A DNA stretch of 64,000 nucleotides. Source: Flammula alnicola. Taxonomy: Eukaryota; Basidiomycota; Agaricomycetes; Agaricales; Strophariaceae. Positions 10,609-21,229 of this stretch are shown one piece after another; positions within the stretch are counted from its first letter, which is position 1, and every line of letters starts with the position of its first letter. Position numbers and translations under genes: made by a program. The stretch covers positions 1-64,000 of the forward strand of contig JADNRV010000006.1 in the NCBI GenBank assembly GCA_015499995.1, written 5' to 3'. The notes under the pieces were generated by a model. That model worked only from the letters and a program-made list of their open reading frames with translations, did no database searches and was not told the origin of the DNA.

Positions 10609-10644
10609 AAAAGCTGATCTATTCAACGAGATGAAACCAGCAAC

Positions 10645-12364
10645 ATGCAAATCGTTCAAGACCCCTCTGCTATACAGCCTACCAGCCATTCCCTTGCCGT
10701 TGTTCCTATGCCTGTGGATAATCCCCGCCCCGTTGCTCCACCTGGTGTTGCCCCGCGTACGGATGTCCAGGTCAATGGTATGCGTTGAACACATCTTTAT
10801 TTCGAACTCATGCTAATAAATATCTGATAGGCCCCAACATCGCTATTAATGACCAGATGGACCTCGCGGACGACCCAGGAGATGCTAACGTGTCTTCTAC
10901 CGTCATTCCGAACCCAGCCAATCTTGTCGAGCCGGCAGCCTCTCTGACGGCTACATTTTTTGTAGTCACCGTGGGACAGGTCGTAGGAATATTCAACGAA
11001 GCGGAGTAAGTTGCCCGATTCATCTCAGATTTTTTCATGATGTATTGATTTTTCTTTCTGTTAGTGCGATCGCCTATGACATTGGATCTCAGACGGAATT
11101 CTCTATGCGCCAGTTCCCTAACTGGCACCAGGCCTTAGGTTATTACATTGCGCACCACGGCAACAACACTATCCGTATTGTTGGCCCTGCAGCACGACAG
11201 CCACCCCCCTCGCCTGGAACCGCGCCAAACCCCGTTTATATACCCTCGAACGCGCCCACTCCGGCCAAGGTTCTACCTGGCGCATATGGCAACCCGATTG
11301 CCGTTGGTACCCCCACCCAACCTAGAGTTGCTAGGCGTACAGCTGCCGTCCCGAGGGCTGCCGCATCAAACGCCCAACCTTCTGCCACGTCTAATGCGGC
11401 GTCTAATCCATTTTTTCTCCCTCACCCCCCTAAGCCGATCAAATCTCCCGCTCCTTCTTTGGCAACACCCACCCCTGCAATGCGTGAGGCGGCCCCCTTG
11501 CGAACCAAGGCGAAACCTGCAACCTCTCGCGCCTTGCCTGCTGTTCTTGTGCCAGACTCCGATCCTGAAGAACCTGCCCAGAGCCCCAGGGTGGTTATCG
11601 TTTACACTGACTCCGATTCCTCGGACGATATCCCCGGCCCGCGCTACCCCTCTCCGACGACCAATGTCGCAAATGGTACGCCTGCGACACCTGTTCCGGC
11701 TTACCTGAATTTGCGCGCCTTCCCAGCACCCTCTCCTCTTTCATCCCCTCTTCCCCCCTCTTCTGCTATTTCCGGTTCTTCCCCAACTCCTGCCTCTCCC
11801 ATCAAGCGCAAGAAATCTTTTCTTCCTCTGTTTGAGGATGATGAGGTTGCCATTCCATCTGTCCACGGCCCGCCAACTCCTGGCCCTGCAGAATCCGGCG
11901 TACGCAAGAAAACGAAGAAGGGATCTTCCGCTGCTACCGCGGAACATTTTCTTCCTCTCTTCGCAGATGATGTCGTGGCCGCTCCATCCGCCCAAGGCCC
12001 ACCAGCTCCTGGCCCTGCGGAATCCGGCGTACGCAAGAAAGCGAAGAAGGGACCCTCTGCTGCTACCACTGAGGCGTCGCTTCGGCACTTCAAAGCCATC
12101 GAATCATGCTTCGCGGCTGTCAATGCGGACAACAGCCAGAATCTCGCCACCACTGACCCTTCTTCGCCTGTTTTCTTCAGGGCTCAGTCCAACAGAACCC
12201 CCTTCGCAACTCCGGCCGCCACCACCTTGAATCGAGTCAACACCGCGCTTTCTTCGGCCAGTTCCCTGGCTCAGGCCAATAGCTCAACTGCTGCGATTTC
12301 GTCTCCTCTAGCGACTACGTCGGCCGCCGCTTTGGCTAACAACGGTGGCAATACTCCATTTTAA
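10645..12364 (+). CDS. KDZ cargo: RNase H1-N/viroplasmin-like domain protein
   Basis: The ATG at 10645 starts MQIVQDPSAIQPTSHS. Introns lie at 10778-10830 and 11006-11064. The spliced sequence FFVVTVGQVVGIFNEADAIA, followed by a run ending NWHQALGYYIAHH, resembles the RNase H1 N-terminal hybrid-binding (caulimovirus viroplasmin-like) fold, known for RNA-DNA hybrid binding. No catalytic RNase H domain follows. The remaining roughly 430 residues are Pro/Ala/Ser-rich and probably disordered. They include a duplicated block of about 43 residues with basic ends (FLPLFEDDEVAIPSV... and FLPLFADDVVAAPSA..., each followed by GPAESGVRKK). The basic clusters could be nuclear signals. It shares a 36-bp spacer with the divergent HMG-like gene. 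Its role in transposition is unknown. Confidence 0.7.
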
Positions 12365-12525
12365 TATATACCTCCTGCTATCCTCTATGCCTGACGCTTA
12401 TGATTGACTCCGTGCCTGTTTCCATAATATGCCCCATTTATATATGCTTTGTTCTATGTATGCCCCAACATATGTTTAGTTTTACCAAGATGAATAAACC
12501 ATTTGCCATGTTATCAAGTCTCTAA

Positions 12526-12835
12526 GTGAACAATTTATTCCGAAAGGGATTCAGGAAGCACAATAAATTTTTTGGCACACTGCCTAAACAGCCAGCTAGC
12601 TACCAGGCACTTGCCCAAGATGACGGTAAGGTCAAACTATTTTCCGTCCATGTCCAAATCGGGACGGCCAATCTGGCTAGCTACCAGGCACTTATTAAGT
12701 GAACAATTTATTCCGAAAGGGATTCAAGAAACACAATAAATTTTTGTGGCACACCGCCTAAACAGCCAGCTAGCTACCAGGCACTTGCCCAAGATGACGG
12801 TACGGTCGAACTATTTTCCGTCCATGTCCAAATCG
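12526..12835. repeat. Direct duplication of about 137 bp, 171 bp apart
   Basis: The block starting AAGTGAACAATTTATTCCG at 12526 recurs at 12697 with a few substitutions. Both copies include CAGCCAGCTAGCTACCAGGC and a stretch ending near GTCCATGTCCAAATCG. The right copy contains the last codons of the minus-strand gene ending at 12811. The left copy is therefore a duplicated gene end in non-coding DNA. Confidence 0.85.
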
Positions 12836-13313
12836 AGTGACATAAATGCCTGAAACTCCTCCTCGTCGCGCTGCCTCAGTTTTTCGTGTCGGATCCGTCG
12901 TCTAAGTCAGATGGACAATTTATGTTAGTGTAGTTATTTTCTAATAGCGATTGAAACGTACTTGTATTGCCAGGCTTCATGCCTCAGCTTGCTCCGGTTT
13001 GCTTCTCGGTATCGTGCCTGCGCCTGCCGATGCAGCTCCTTGCGCCGGAAAATCTCCTCGTCAGAGTAACCTGCTTCCTTGCGTCTAGCCGAGGCTTGTA
13101 AGTTGAGAGCGGCACTATATAATGAACTTAACATACCGCTGAGCACGCAGTCGTGCATTCTTGCACTCGCGTTCGAGATTCCTGCAAGCCAACTTAGTAG
13201 CTGGAGAGTGGACTTCGTTGAAGAACTTACAATCTGTAATGCTCGCGTTTTCGTGCACGGACGCGTTCACGGACGTTTTCGATATCATAATCCGTAGATT
13301 TTCCCAGCAACAT
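12811..13313 (-). CDS. KDZ cargo: small arginine-rich helical protein
   Basis: I do not recognise the family. The likely ATG is at 13313 (MLLGKSTDYDIENVRERVRA), although an upstream exon cannot be excluded. Three short introns join the pieces NLERECKNARLRAQ, KEAGYSDEEIFRRKEL, ARYREANRSKLRHEAWQY and RRIRHEKLRQRDEEEFQA. The protein ends LDLDMDGK. It has about 120 residues, is very rich in Arg, Glu and Lys and is probably one long helix or coiled coil. Nucleic-acid binding is plausible from composition but unproven. The gene's last codons lie in a duplicated block. Confidence 0.55.
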
Positions 13314-13900
13314 AGCGTGGCCGAGGACGGTGCAGAATTGGTGATGGAGGGAGAGCTGGTGGAGGTATGGAAACAAGTTTACCTTAATTAGCAACTTTAA
13401 TTAGCAACGTTACATCCATAACAATCGAAAGTGGACAGGCCGAAATCACCACTGTGCTTGAGTCGATCTTCAATTGAACGTGAAAGCATAGGTTATTCAA
13501 AGGTTTGAAATCGGAAATGAGATCTACTGGGTCAGGGCTACAAATCCACTTAAGACAGATTTTCAAGAATGAGCGCGTACAAATTCGAAGTATTCGGTTT
13601 GAAGACTTTCAGTTGAGATGTGTTATTTCTTCGTCGTTGTCGATACCTATATCCCTCTCAATGTGTCCTTTATTCCGAACTCAGCATTTTTGTGGATACT
13701 ATGTGCAATAACATTTCTACATCCATTTGCAAGGATTCTCTCTCAAATTACTTTAGTTATCGACTTCGACATTTGTGGGATGTCCGGAAATCACCACCAG
13801 CATACTATCCTGTTCACATTTCACTTCTCAGGCGTGCAAGTTCACGGACGAAATTGCTACATCATTCGGACTAGACTTATGCTATAGTACATTGAATAAT
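13314..13900. other. Spacer inside the KDZ element
   Basis: No gene is supported. Short open frames show no conserved motif and lack consistent splice patterns. It separates the Arg-rich gene start from the dioxygenase stop codon. Confidence 0.4.
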
Positions 13901-15508
13901 CTAACTCAACTCGTGCCCCTTTTTCTTTAACACCGGCCAGAGAGAAAGTCCGAGTTTCCATCGAGCTTTGTTCTTCACCTCCACCTCCGCCAGTTCCTCC
14001 GGAGTCAAGGATGCGTAGTAATCAGCGGCCCTCTGGTGTTTGTTGTCCACCCATCGAAAGAGAGCGCCAGCGCTGTATTGAGCGAACGAGTAGCGCGTCT
14101 CCCCCTTTGAGATCGCCACGTTTGAATGAGCCACGATTGCGGAAGGGAGTAGGATTGTCGAGCCAGGAGGGAACTCGATGACGAGATGCAAGTCCCATAG
14201 AATCAGGTGTCCACCCTTCGTCGGATCGTAGTTGCCTAGAGCTGTGACCGCACACCAGCCAAAAGGAAGGTTGCCGAAATCGCGGTGTTTGAAGCAGCAC
14301 GTCCGGGGCCCGAAGTTGTATGTAGCCGCCGAGAAGATGCTGCAGTTCCAGACCCGGCGGAGGGTGGGGTTTTTGTCGTGTAGTTCACCTAGGTTGTCGG
14401 CATAGTAGCGGTAGAGATCTGGCATCCAACTCGCCATTACAGCTAATGTGGCAAATGAGTTGGCATTGGTAGGAGAGTGGTGAACTGACTGACCCGAAGC
14501 GAATCCTCCCATCCTTTTGAACGCCTCCATCTCGTTCAGCTCCTGCACCACCAAGCCGTTCGGTCCTTCGTTGGAGAGATTCCGCGGTTCCTTTTGACCA
14601 CCTCCGTGGGAAACGCCAGTTGCAAGGGCCGTAAATGCACCACGTCGGTGAATCCGTTTGTCCTTCGGTATTGAGCATCGGTGGCGCCGTTCTTCAAGCG
14701 CTCGGCTTGCCTGTGCCTGTAGGGCGGGCCAGTTTGAATCGTTTGGGCACCCCGCGAGTAGGGTTACGAGGTTTCCTGACTCATCTTTGATAGGGATGGC
14801 GTCACTGTGTTAGACATATTAGCTCCTAAAAGTTCAAAGGCCACAGATGCCACTCACACTCCATTCCAACTCACGGGCTTGAAGTTGTACTTAGAATTTT
14901 CACCGACAACTTCGTCCAACTGAAAGATCTTGCGAGATCGGGCGCCGTCATCCTTTGCAGTATAGGCCGTGCTGGTCACGTCAGCCTTCTCCATCTCTAC
15001 GTCGCACTCGATGGCCTCGGCGTTGTTGATGTAGCGTTCCTGAACCTTCTTTCGAACGTGGTAGTGGCCATATGTACTTTCTCGGGCGCCGTCCCTTTTC
15101 TTCTGGCGCGCGGCACGACTGCTGGATTTGCGGCGAGCTTTGCGATCTTTAGGCGTGGGTTTAGACTGAGTGGAGGAGGATCCGGCGTTGGGTGGCAAGG
15201 GTTCGAAGTTGATGTCTGGCAACGTGATCGGAGCTAATTGTGGCGATGGCGGAGGTGTGGGTTCAGGGGATGTGAGTGGAGAGAGACTGAAGAGATCGGC
15301 ATCCTCTGCCAGGTGCTCGCGATCAATACTATCTCGCAGCGATGACACGAAGTCGAAATCTGGGTTGGCTGCGGTCACGTGCCAACCGTTCCATGTGTCT
15401 GCGAGTGGCTAGGAACGCGTCGTATCAGACACAGTACATTATGGAGGACAAGAAAGTAAAAGCCCTTACCTGAGTCGTGAAAATGGAGTTGAAGATGCCG
15501 GAGTCCAT
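13901..15508 (-). CDS. KDZ cargo: TET/JBP-type 2OG/Fe(II) DNA dioxygenase
   Basis: This enzyme class oxidises 5-methylcytosine or thymine in DNA using Fe(II) and 2-oxoglutarate. Three exons (15470-15508, 14858-15408, 13901-14804) have GT-AG introns of 61 and 53 bp. The N-terminal part is Ser/Pro-rich with a basic patch (KDRKARRKSSSRAARQKKR). The catalytic double-stranded beta-helix has the family signatures FGPRTCCFKHRDFGNLPFGW and GGHLILWDLHLVIEFPPGS. The metal ligands are His and Asp of HRD and the distal His in IVAHSNV. The 2OG-binding Arg is in GETRYSF. No key residue is missing, so the protein is predicted to be active. It is transcribed away from the transposase and has about 500 residues. 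It matches the fungal TET/JBP genes linked to KDZ transposons. Confidence 0.92.
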
Positions 15509-16030
15509 AATGGGCCTAAAAAATTGATTCATCGTTGGAAAAAATATGACACGGTCGAGAGTCAGACAAAAGGTAACAAAAGATAATGTAGTGCTATGCA
15601 GTAAGAGCGCGTTCTGAGAGCACGGTGCATGGCAGTGTATTCCCGGGCTCGAGAATTCCTAACCATCGTGCTCTCTTGACGATTATTGCATGGCACATGG
15701 ATAAGATGGGGGTGGGTCACAAGTAAACACGTACATGTATGGCCTGTCAAGTCAGACTTGAGAAAAAATTGAGGACCCGCAGGGAGATGGATGGCGCTGG
15801 CAATTGATGAGAGATGAATATTGAAATATTGAATATCGATGTATGTAGTTGAAGGAAGGTGTCCGTTGAAGGTTCTGAATCTCTGATGTTCAAAAATCTT
15901 GATCATGTTCCGACGGAACGATATCACGGGGCCACCGTTTACAATTCTCATGCACATTTTGTAGCCGGTCCGCCGGTGTTGCTGTTGGACACACCGGGCT
16001 AGCCTTCCGTTTCTTCCATCTTGCTCGTTC
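15509..16030. promoter_or_regulatory. Divergent spacer between dioxygenase and transposase
   Basis: This is 522 bp between two start codons that face away from each other, with no supported coding sequence inside. It probably holds the promoters of both genes. I see no core element I would name with confidence. Confidence 0.5.
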
Positions 16031-19000
16031 ATGGACTCAAGGCCTGCAAAACGCCCACGTACCGGTCAAACAGCATACCACGATGCAGTTCTCTTGGCCG
16101 AGGACTTCAGCACTGTCCATGCCCGTGAAGGGAGACTCAGACGGATTGGCAACGACTTTCTTACTGCCCCAATGGAACGGTTGCCGCAGAGTACTATGGA
16201 TTCTTGGCAAAAGCTCTCTGGATGGACCCCCCCCGATAGCACGGAATTCGCTCTGGATCCGAGCGGAGATCTATATGACGAGGCCTTGTCTGCCGATGTC
16301 ATGGAAGATCCACCTTCAACCACCGACCCGGCTAGCGTGAAGAAGAAGAAGAAGACTACGGTTTCAGTATGTATTTTATAGAATTTGTTTTCTCTATTTA
16401 TTGTGCTGACTTTAGTTTGCTCAGCGGCGGCCGCATGTCGTCTGGAAGAATCTTCATCGGCAAACATACTTGGACGAAATTCTCCGCTGGTCAGGACGTG
16501 CTGACTTTCGCGCTGCAAAGGAATGCCCGGACTGTGTGGCTCGCTCTGTGGAGAAGCCTGGGTTGCCGGAGTATCGTTGCGACGAATGCGTTCTTCCAGA
16601 CCTGACGTGCAGCTCGTGCTGTGTGCGTAGACACCGTTTACATCCTTCCATCGTATCAGGGTGGGTTCTCTTTCTTCCTTGCTTTGTATTGTGCAGTCTC
16701 TGATTAATTCTAATGGTTTAGAAGTGGTCGGGATCTCATTTTATCAAAGCCACGCTCAAGTCTTTGGGGCTCAAGATCCAACTCAACCACGCCAGTATGT
16801 TTTGTGAGAATCCGATCGCTAGCCATGCAAGTTTACTGGTCCTCCACACAAACGGAATGCACGATGTCGACATTCGCTACTGCGGCTGTGCGTGAGCAAT
16901 TCCACAACACCTTCAACTCATGCGCAGACGGCTGTATCCTGCTTCTCAGATCACAGTAAAAACGTGCGCCACATTCGAACTCCTTGAGCACCTTCACATC
17001 CTCGCCCTGACTACGAAAGCAACGACCTACGACTTCTATCGAGCATTGGAGAAATCGACGAATAACACCGGCATGAATGCCCCGAAGTCGCGCTACCGTG
17101 CACTGTTTCGAATCATCCTGCAGTGGCGCCATCTACAGCTGCTGAAGTGGGCAGGGCACGGGAATGATGCATCAGGAGTGGAGGGTACGAAACCTGGTGA
17201 TCTCGCAATCAGGTGTCCATCTTGTCCGCATCCTGGCATCAATTTGTCAGAGGGGTGGCAGGATGCTCCTGAAGGTGTCAAGTAAGTCGAATTCTTTGCA
17301 GATTTGGATGCCAGAACATATGCTAACAACGTTGAAGGTTCCTTTACATGGTCTTCATATGCATGGATGCGAACTTTCGCCTGAAGAACCAGCTTGTCTC
17401 GAGCTACTCACAGGATCCGGGGTTGGGAATCGGCTGGGCGTACATGGTGCCACGTCAAGGCTATGAGTCGTATGTTTTGGGACGAGCAAATGATGCAGAT
17501 GTGAGTACATATCCTACCATCGTTTTATCTTTTATTCTCTAAACGGCTGCCCTAGATAAGCACCTGCGTTGGCCTTCAGGCGCTGGCAAAAGCGAACACA
17601 AGGTTCTCTTTCGGGCTGAGATATACGGGCGTCAACATAGCGGTCTGCGGCCATTCGGAGATGATATTCCCATGTGGTGTTGGAAATCTACAGAAGGGCG
17701 AAAGGTACGTGATTTTTATGTGTCGTGAACGTGCGAGGTCTCAATGTATTGATAGATATGCCAACATGGACTACATATTCGGCTACGTCCTTCGGTTCGT
17801 CTACACTACCCTCATCCTGATCAGCTACGACATTTGCTGCCAATGGTTCATCAACCTCTTCAAGCGCATGGACGAACACTGGCCTGATGAGATCAAAATG
17901 TGCCCCGGTGTCACGTTGATCCCTGCGATTCCGAAGCTGCACGAACCAATGCATCGAACAGCGGACCATGAGAAGTATTCACTCAACTATATCAAGGGCT
18001 GCGGGCATTCCGACTGCGAGTGCCCAGAACGCGTCTGGGGCCCTCACAACGCACTCGGTAACTCGACGAAAACCCAAGGGCCCGGTTCTCGTCACGACGT
18101 TTACGACGATCATTTTGGGTTTTGGAACTGGCTGAAATACATCGGCCTGGGCCTTACGCTGCTTCGGAGGTACAAGGCTGCCGTGGCGCAGCGGAATCTA
18201 CAACAGGAAGGGCATCGCGGGCTCACGGAGTCATTGGATCCAGAGCCCGTCAAGAACTGGGAGAAGATGTGCGTCAATTGGGAGCAAGCCGCCTTTCCCA
18301 AGCAGAATCAGCAGAATCCCTATTACTTGAAGGATGCATGTAAGTTTGATCCATCCAACTTGATCCATCGATTTATTGAGTTTGTATCTGGTGTTTGATT
18401 GCAGATCTTTCCGAGACGCAAGTGAAAAAGGAGCTTGCGGAAGAAGAGGAGCGTCGCCTTGCAGCTGGTGGTGTATCTCTGCATGCAACATCAGCTTGGT
18501 ATTTCATTCAAATGGGTTTGGATCTGGAGGATACACAGTACGTTATGGTATTGTTTTCATCGCACTCTCTGGTTGCTGACTACGCTTGATTCAGACGCCG
18601 TCTCCAGCGCCTGTCGAAGGCTATCGCGTCGAAATTGACCGGAGCTATAGGGCAGGAACGAAATCTAACGGAGGAGCAGAGCAATCTCCGTGTACGCTTT
18701 CGAGCTTGGGAGAAACTGGTGCCCATCTACCTACCTGGTCTCCTTCAATACCAGACGGATCTCGCCCGTAATGCCTCGAAATCTGACAACGTTCCAAGGT
18801 CAGAAAAGCCTGAAGACGCCGACGTATGGCTACCCTCTCGAATACCAGCTGTGGCTCGAGATCGGATTTGTCAACCTGGTCTTGCCCGGATAGAGGAAAG
18901 GCTGTGCGATGCGCAGTGCAGGGATTCGCTCCAGAAGGTCCGCCGTGTCCTCAAAGTCAAGAGTCGGATGATCCACTTCAAGAACAAGAACATTCGAGGC

Positions 19001-19837
19001 CAACGAGATGGTACACGATCAAGAGCTGTGATCGACAGGATACACATGAAAGCCCGGAATGCGGCAGATAGGTACCGAGCAGCTCGTCAAGCAAAGCTGG
19101 CTCTAGCTGGGCCTGGGAAATGGGAGGAAACACTGCGCATGCTAGAAGACAAGGACATTCGAGCGTATCAAGATCCGAATCGTCTACGTACTAGGGTCGG
19201 CCGTCGAGGGGTTTTGGAGGATGACCAGCTGGAAAGAGCAAGCACGGCCACGGCACCAAACGAGGAGCAGGAGTTCGAGCTATTCAACGAGGCTAGAAGA
19301 CGACGCGATGGTACTGGCGAAACACGCCGAACGCTCTCTTGGATATGGTTGACCACGCCTTCGTCTGAAGATGATGACGAAAAGGACGACATTCTGCGAG
19401 TCGAGTGGGCGAAAAGCAGGGCGAGGGCAATGCGGGCTTCTGAGGAGGTTATGCTCCTCAAGGAGGAGATGAAACGCGTCCTTGCCTTCCTCGAGTGGAA
19501 GTCGGAATGGTGGAAAGAACGAGAGCAATCGAGGGAGGACTTGACCAAGGAGTTGGCTGAGGGCGTTCGAGGGTTTGCGTTGACCCAATCAAACCTGCAA
19601 CGAGACCTCGCTGCTCACTTCCGCGAGCTATGGAAGGCACCTCTCGCTGACATCGAGAAGGCTGATGATACGGCTTCAATCTCCGAGGCAGACGATGACG
19701 ATGACAACAACAACAACGGCGACGACAACGAGGACGAGGACGATGGAGAAGGAGCGAACGCCAATGGCAATCCGGATGATGAGCCCTTGTCGGACGATGA
19801 GCCCTTGTCGGACGATGACCTTCTCGATGATCTTTGA
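16031..19837 (+). CDS. KDZ-family transposase
   Basis: It catalyses DNA transposition with an RNase H-fold DDE core. The start at 16031 gives MDSRPAKRPRTGQTAYHD. The N-terminal zinc cluster, typical of KDZ proteins, is visible as RPHVVWKNLHRQTYLDEIL, then CPDC, YRCDEC and LTCSSCCVRRH. Later metal-binding pairs include YCGC and CPSCP. Proposed catalytic residues are Asp in FICMDANFRLKN, Asp in SYDICCQW and Glu in CECPERVWGPHN. The C-terminal third is charged and helical and ends in an acidic tail (DDDDDNNNNGDDNEDEDDG...) with a short duplicated ending. At least seven introns, all GT-AG by eye, keep the frame. The protein is about 1,080 residues long. I see no stop or frameshift, so it is probably functional. 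It lies near the right inverted repeat and reads toward it. Confidence 0.93.
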
Positions 19838-20029
19838 GACTTGGTTTATGTTGAACATGTATACCTCTGGATTACTTTATCTAGTCAGGGTGAGGCCCCA
19901 ATACAGTCGTGAGTACATACATTGCTGCTAAGTCTACATGTATCTACATTTTTGAATGAATACCATACTGGATTGACGGGCAGCACACTGTTATGAACCA
20001 ACCAGCATGGGAGCAATATTAAATATCTA

Positions 20030-21229
20030 ATCTACAGATAACAGAAACCAGGAACTGAATAACCTAGCCCGAATATCTAATCTATGTAGAGATAAGAGCC
20101 CATCCGGTGCCTGTTGCTAAAAATAAAACACCGGATTGATGGGCGCATCCATTTCGGGAACGTCATCCAAACCCATCCACGCCAATCCATACCACCCCGC
20201 CCTCCCCAAGGCGCGGAGGCACCTGGGATGGGTGGGAATATATTCCTGGAGTCCATGCCATTTTTTTCCGCCATCAAAAGCGCCCGCCACGATGAGCGCG
20301 AGCCGATTTTATGCCCGCCTGCTAAATCTGTGCTGATATTGTTGATCCTTGTTTGTTACCCAACAGCGCCGCGTCATCCGGATGCATCCCCGCCCATCCA
20401 TCTATTCCTGGCCCCCTAGAGGCGCGCAAACAATTGCATTATGTCAGAATATATTTATAGATGCGATTGGATTTTTTCCCGTGCCCCAAAACAAAATGAA
20501 CCGTGTCTATTTTTAAACATACAGCGGCATGGGATTAACAGAAAGTATCTAATCTATAGATAAGGGCAACAGGCGCCGGAGTTCTGGCTATCTAATCTAT
20601 AGATAACGAACCAGGCACAAGCGCTGGGGTCTAAAAATAGCACACCAAAGCCCTTTCCATCTAATTTTAGAATGTCATCCAAAGTCATTCTCGACAATCC
20701 ACCCATCCCCGCCCCCCATGAGGCGCGCAAAGGGCGGCAATGGGTAGTAATATATTATTAGACCCCATTGGAATTTTTCCCCTGGCCAAAACCGTCCCAA
20801 ACGACGAGCAAAAGCCAAAATACAACCCCGAGCATCATTTCCTGCATTGTTGATAGGTGTTTACCAGCAGCCCCGCCCCAAATGGGACCGTCATCCAAAC
20901 CTGCCGGCCCCAATCCACCCATTCCCGCCCCCCTAGAGGCGCGCAAATACCTGCATTATATCAGAATATATTTATAGATGCCATTAGAATTTTTCCCGCG
21001 CCTAAAGGCGCCCCCAACAACGAGCAGCACCATATTTTGTGCCCGCCAGCCATTTCTGTGCATTGTTGACACATATTTACTAGTACCCGCCCCCTGCAAG
21101 GTGCAGACACCCTCTCCCGGCACCGCGGCAGCCTTTCAAAAGGTTCACACATGGTCTTAGGCCACGGCCCAAGCGGCCCAAACCCGCTATAGATGTATAA
21201 CGTAGTTAGCCCACAGCCTAGGAATCATA
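20030..21229. repeat. KDZ right terminal inverted repeat
   Basis: This is the inverted partner of 6076-7340, about 1.2 kb. It has the same modular structure and four TATCTAATCTATAGATA-like motifs near 20025, 20072, 20548 and 20590. It differs from the left repeat by scattered substitutions and indels, including a block around 20440-20660. The outer end lies at 21229. Confidence 0.85.

Larger units (their letters stand above)
6076..21229 (+). mobile_element. 15.15-kb KDZ DNA transposon carrying a TET/JBP gene
   Basis: Two long inverted repeats (6076-about 7340 and about 20030-21229) bracket a KDZ transposase and at least four other genes. Outer ends match as TATGATTCCTAGGCTGTGGG on opposite strands, and similarity stops immediately outside. 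Cargo from left to right: an HMG-like protein gene (minus), an RNase H1-N-like gene (plus), an Arg-rich protein (minus), a TET/JBP dioxygenase (minus) and the transposase (plus). KDZ elements with TET/JBP and divergent HMG genes are an established basidiomycete class. All five reading frames can be spliced without an obvious break, so the copy may be autonomous. I found no clear target-site duplication. The two repeats differ by several indels, so the insertion is not brand new or the ends are partly degenerate. Confidence 0.88.
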
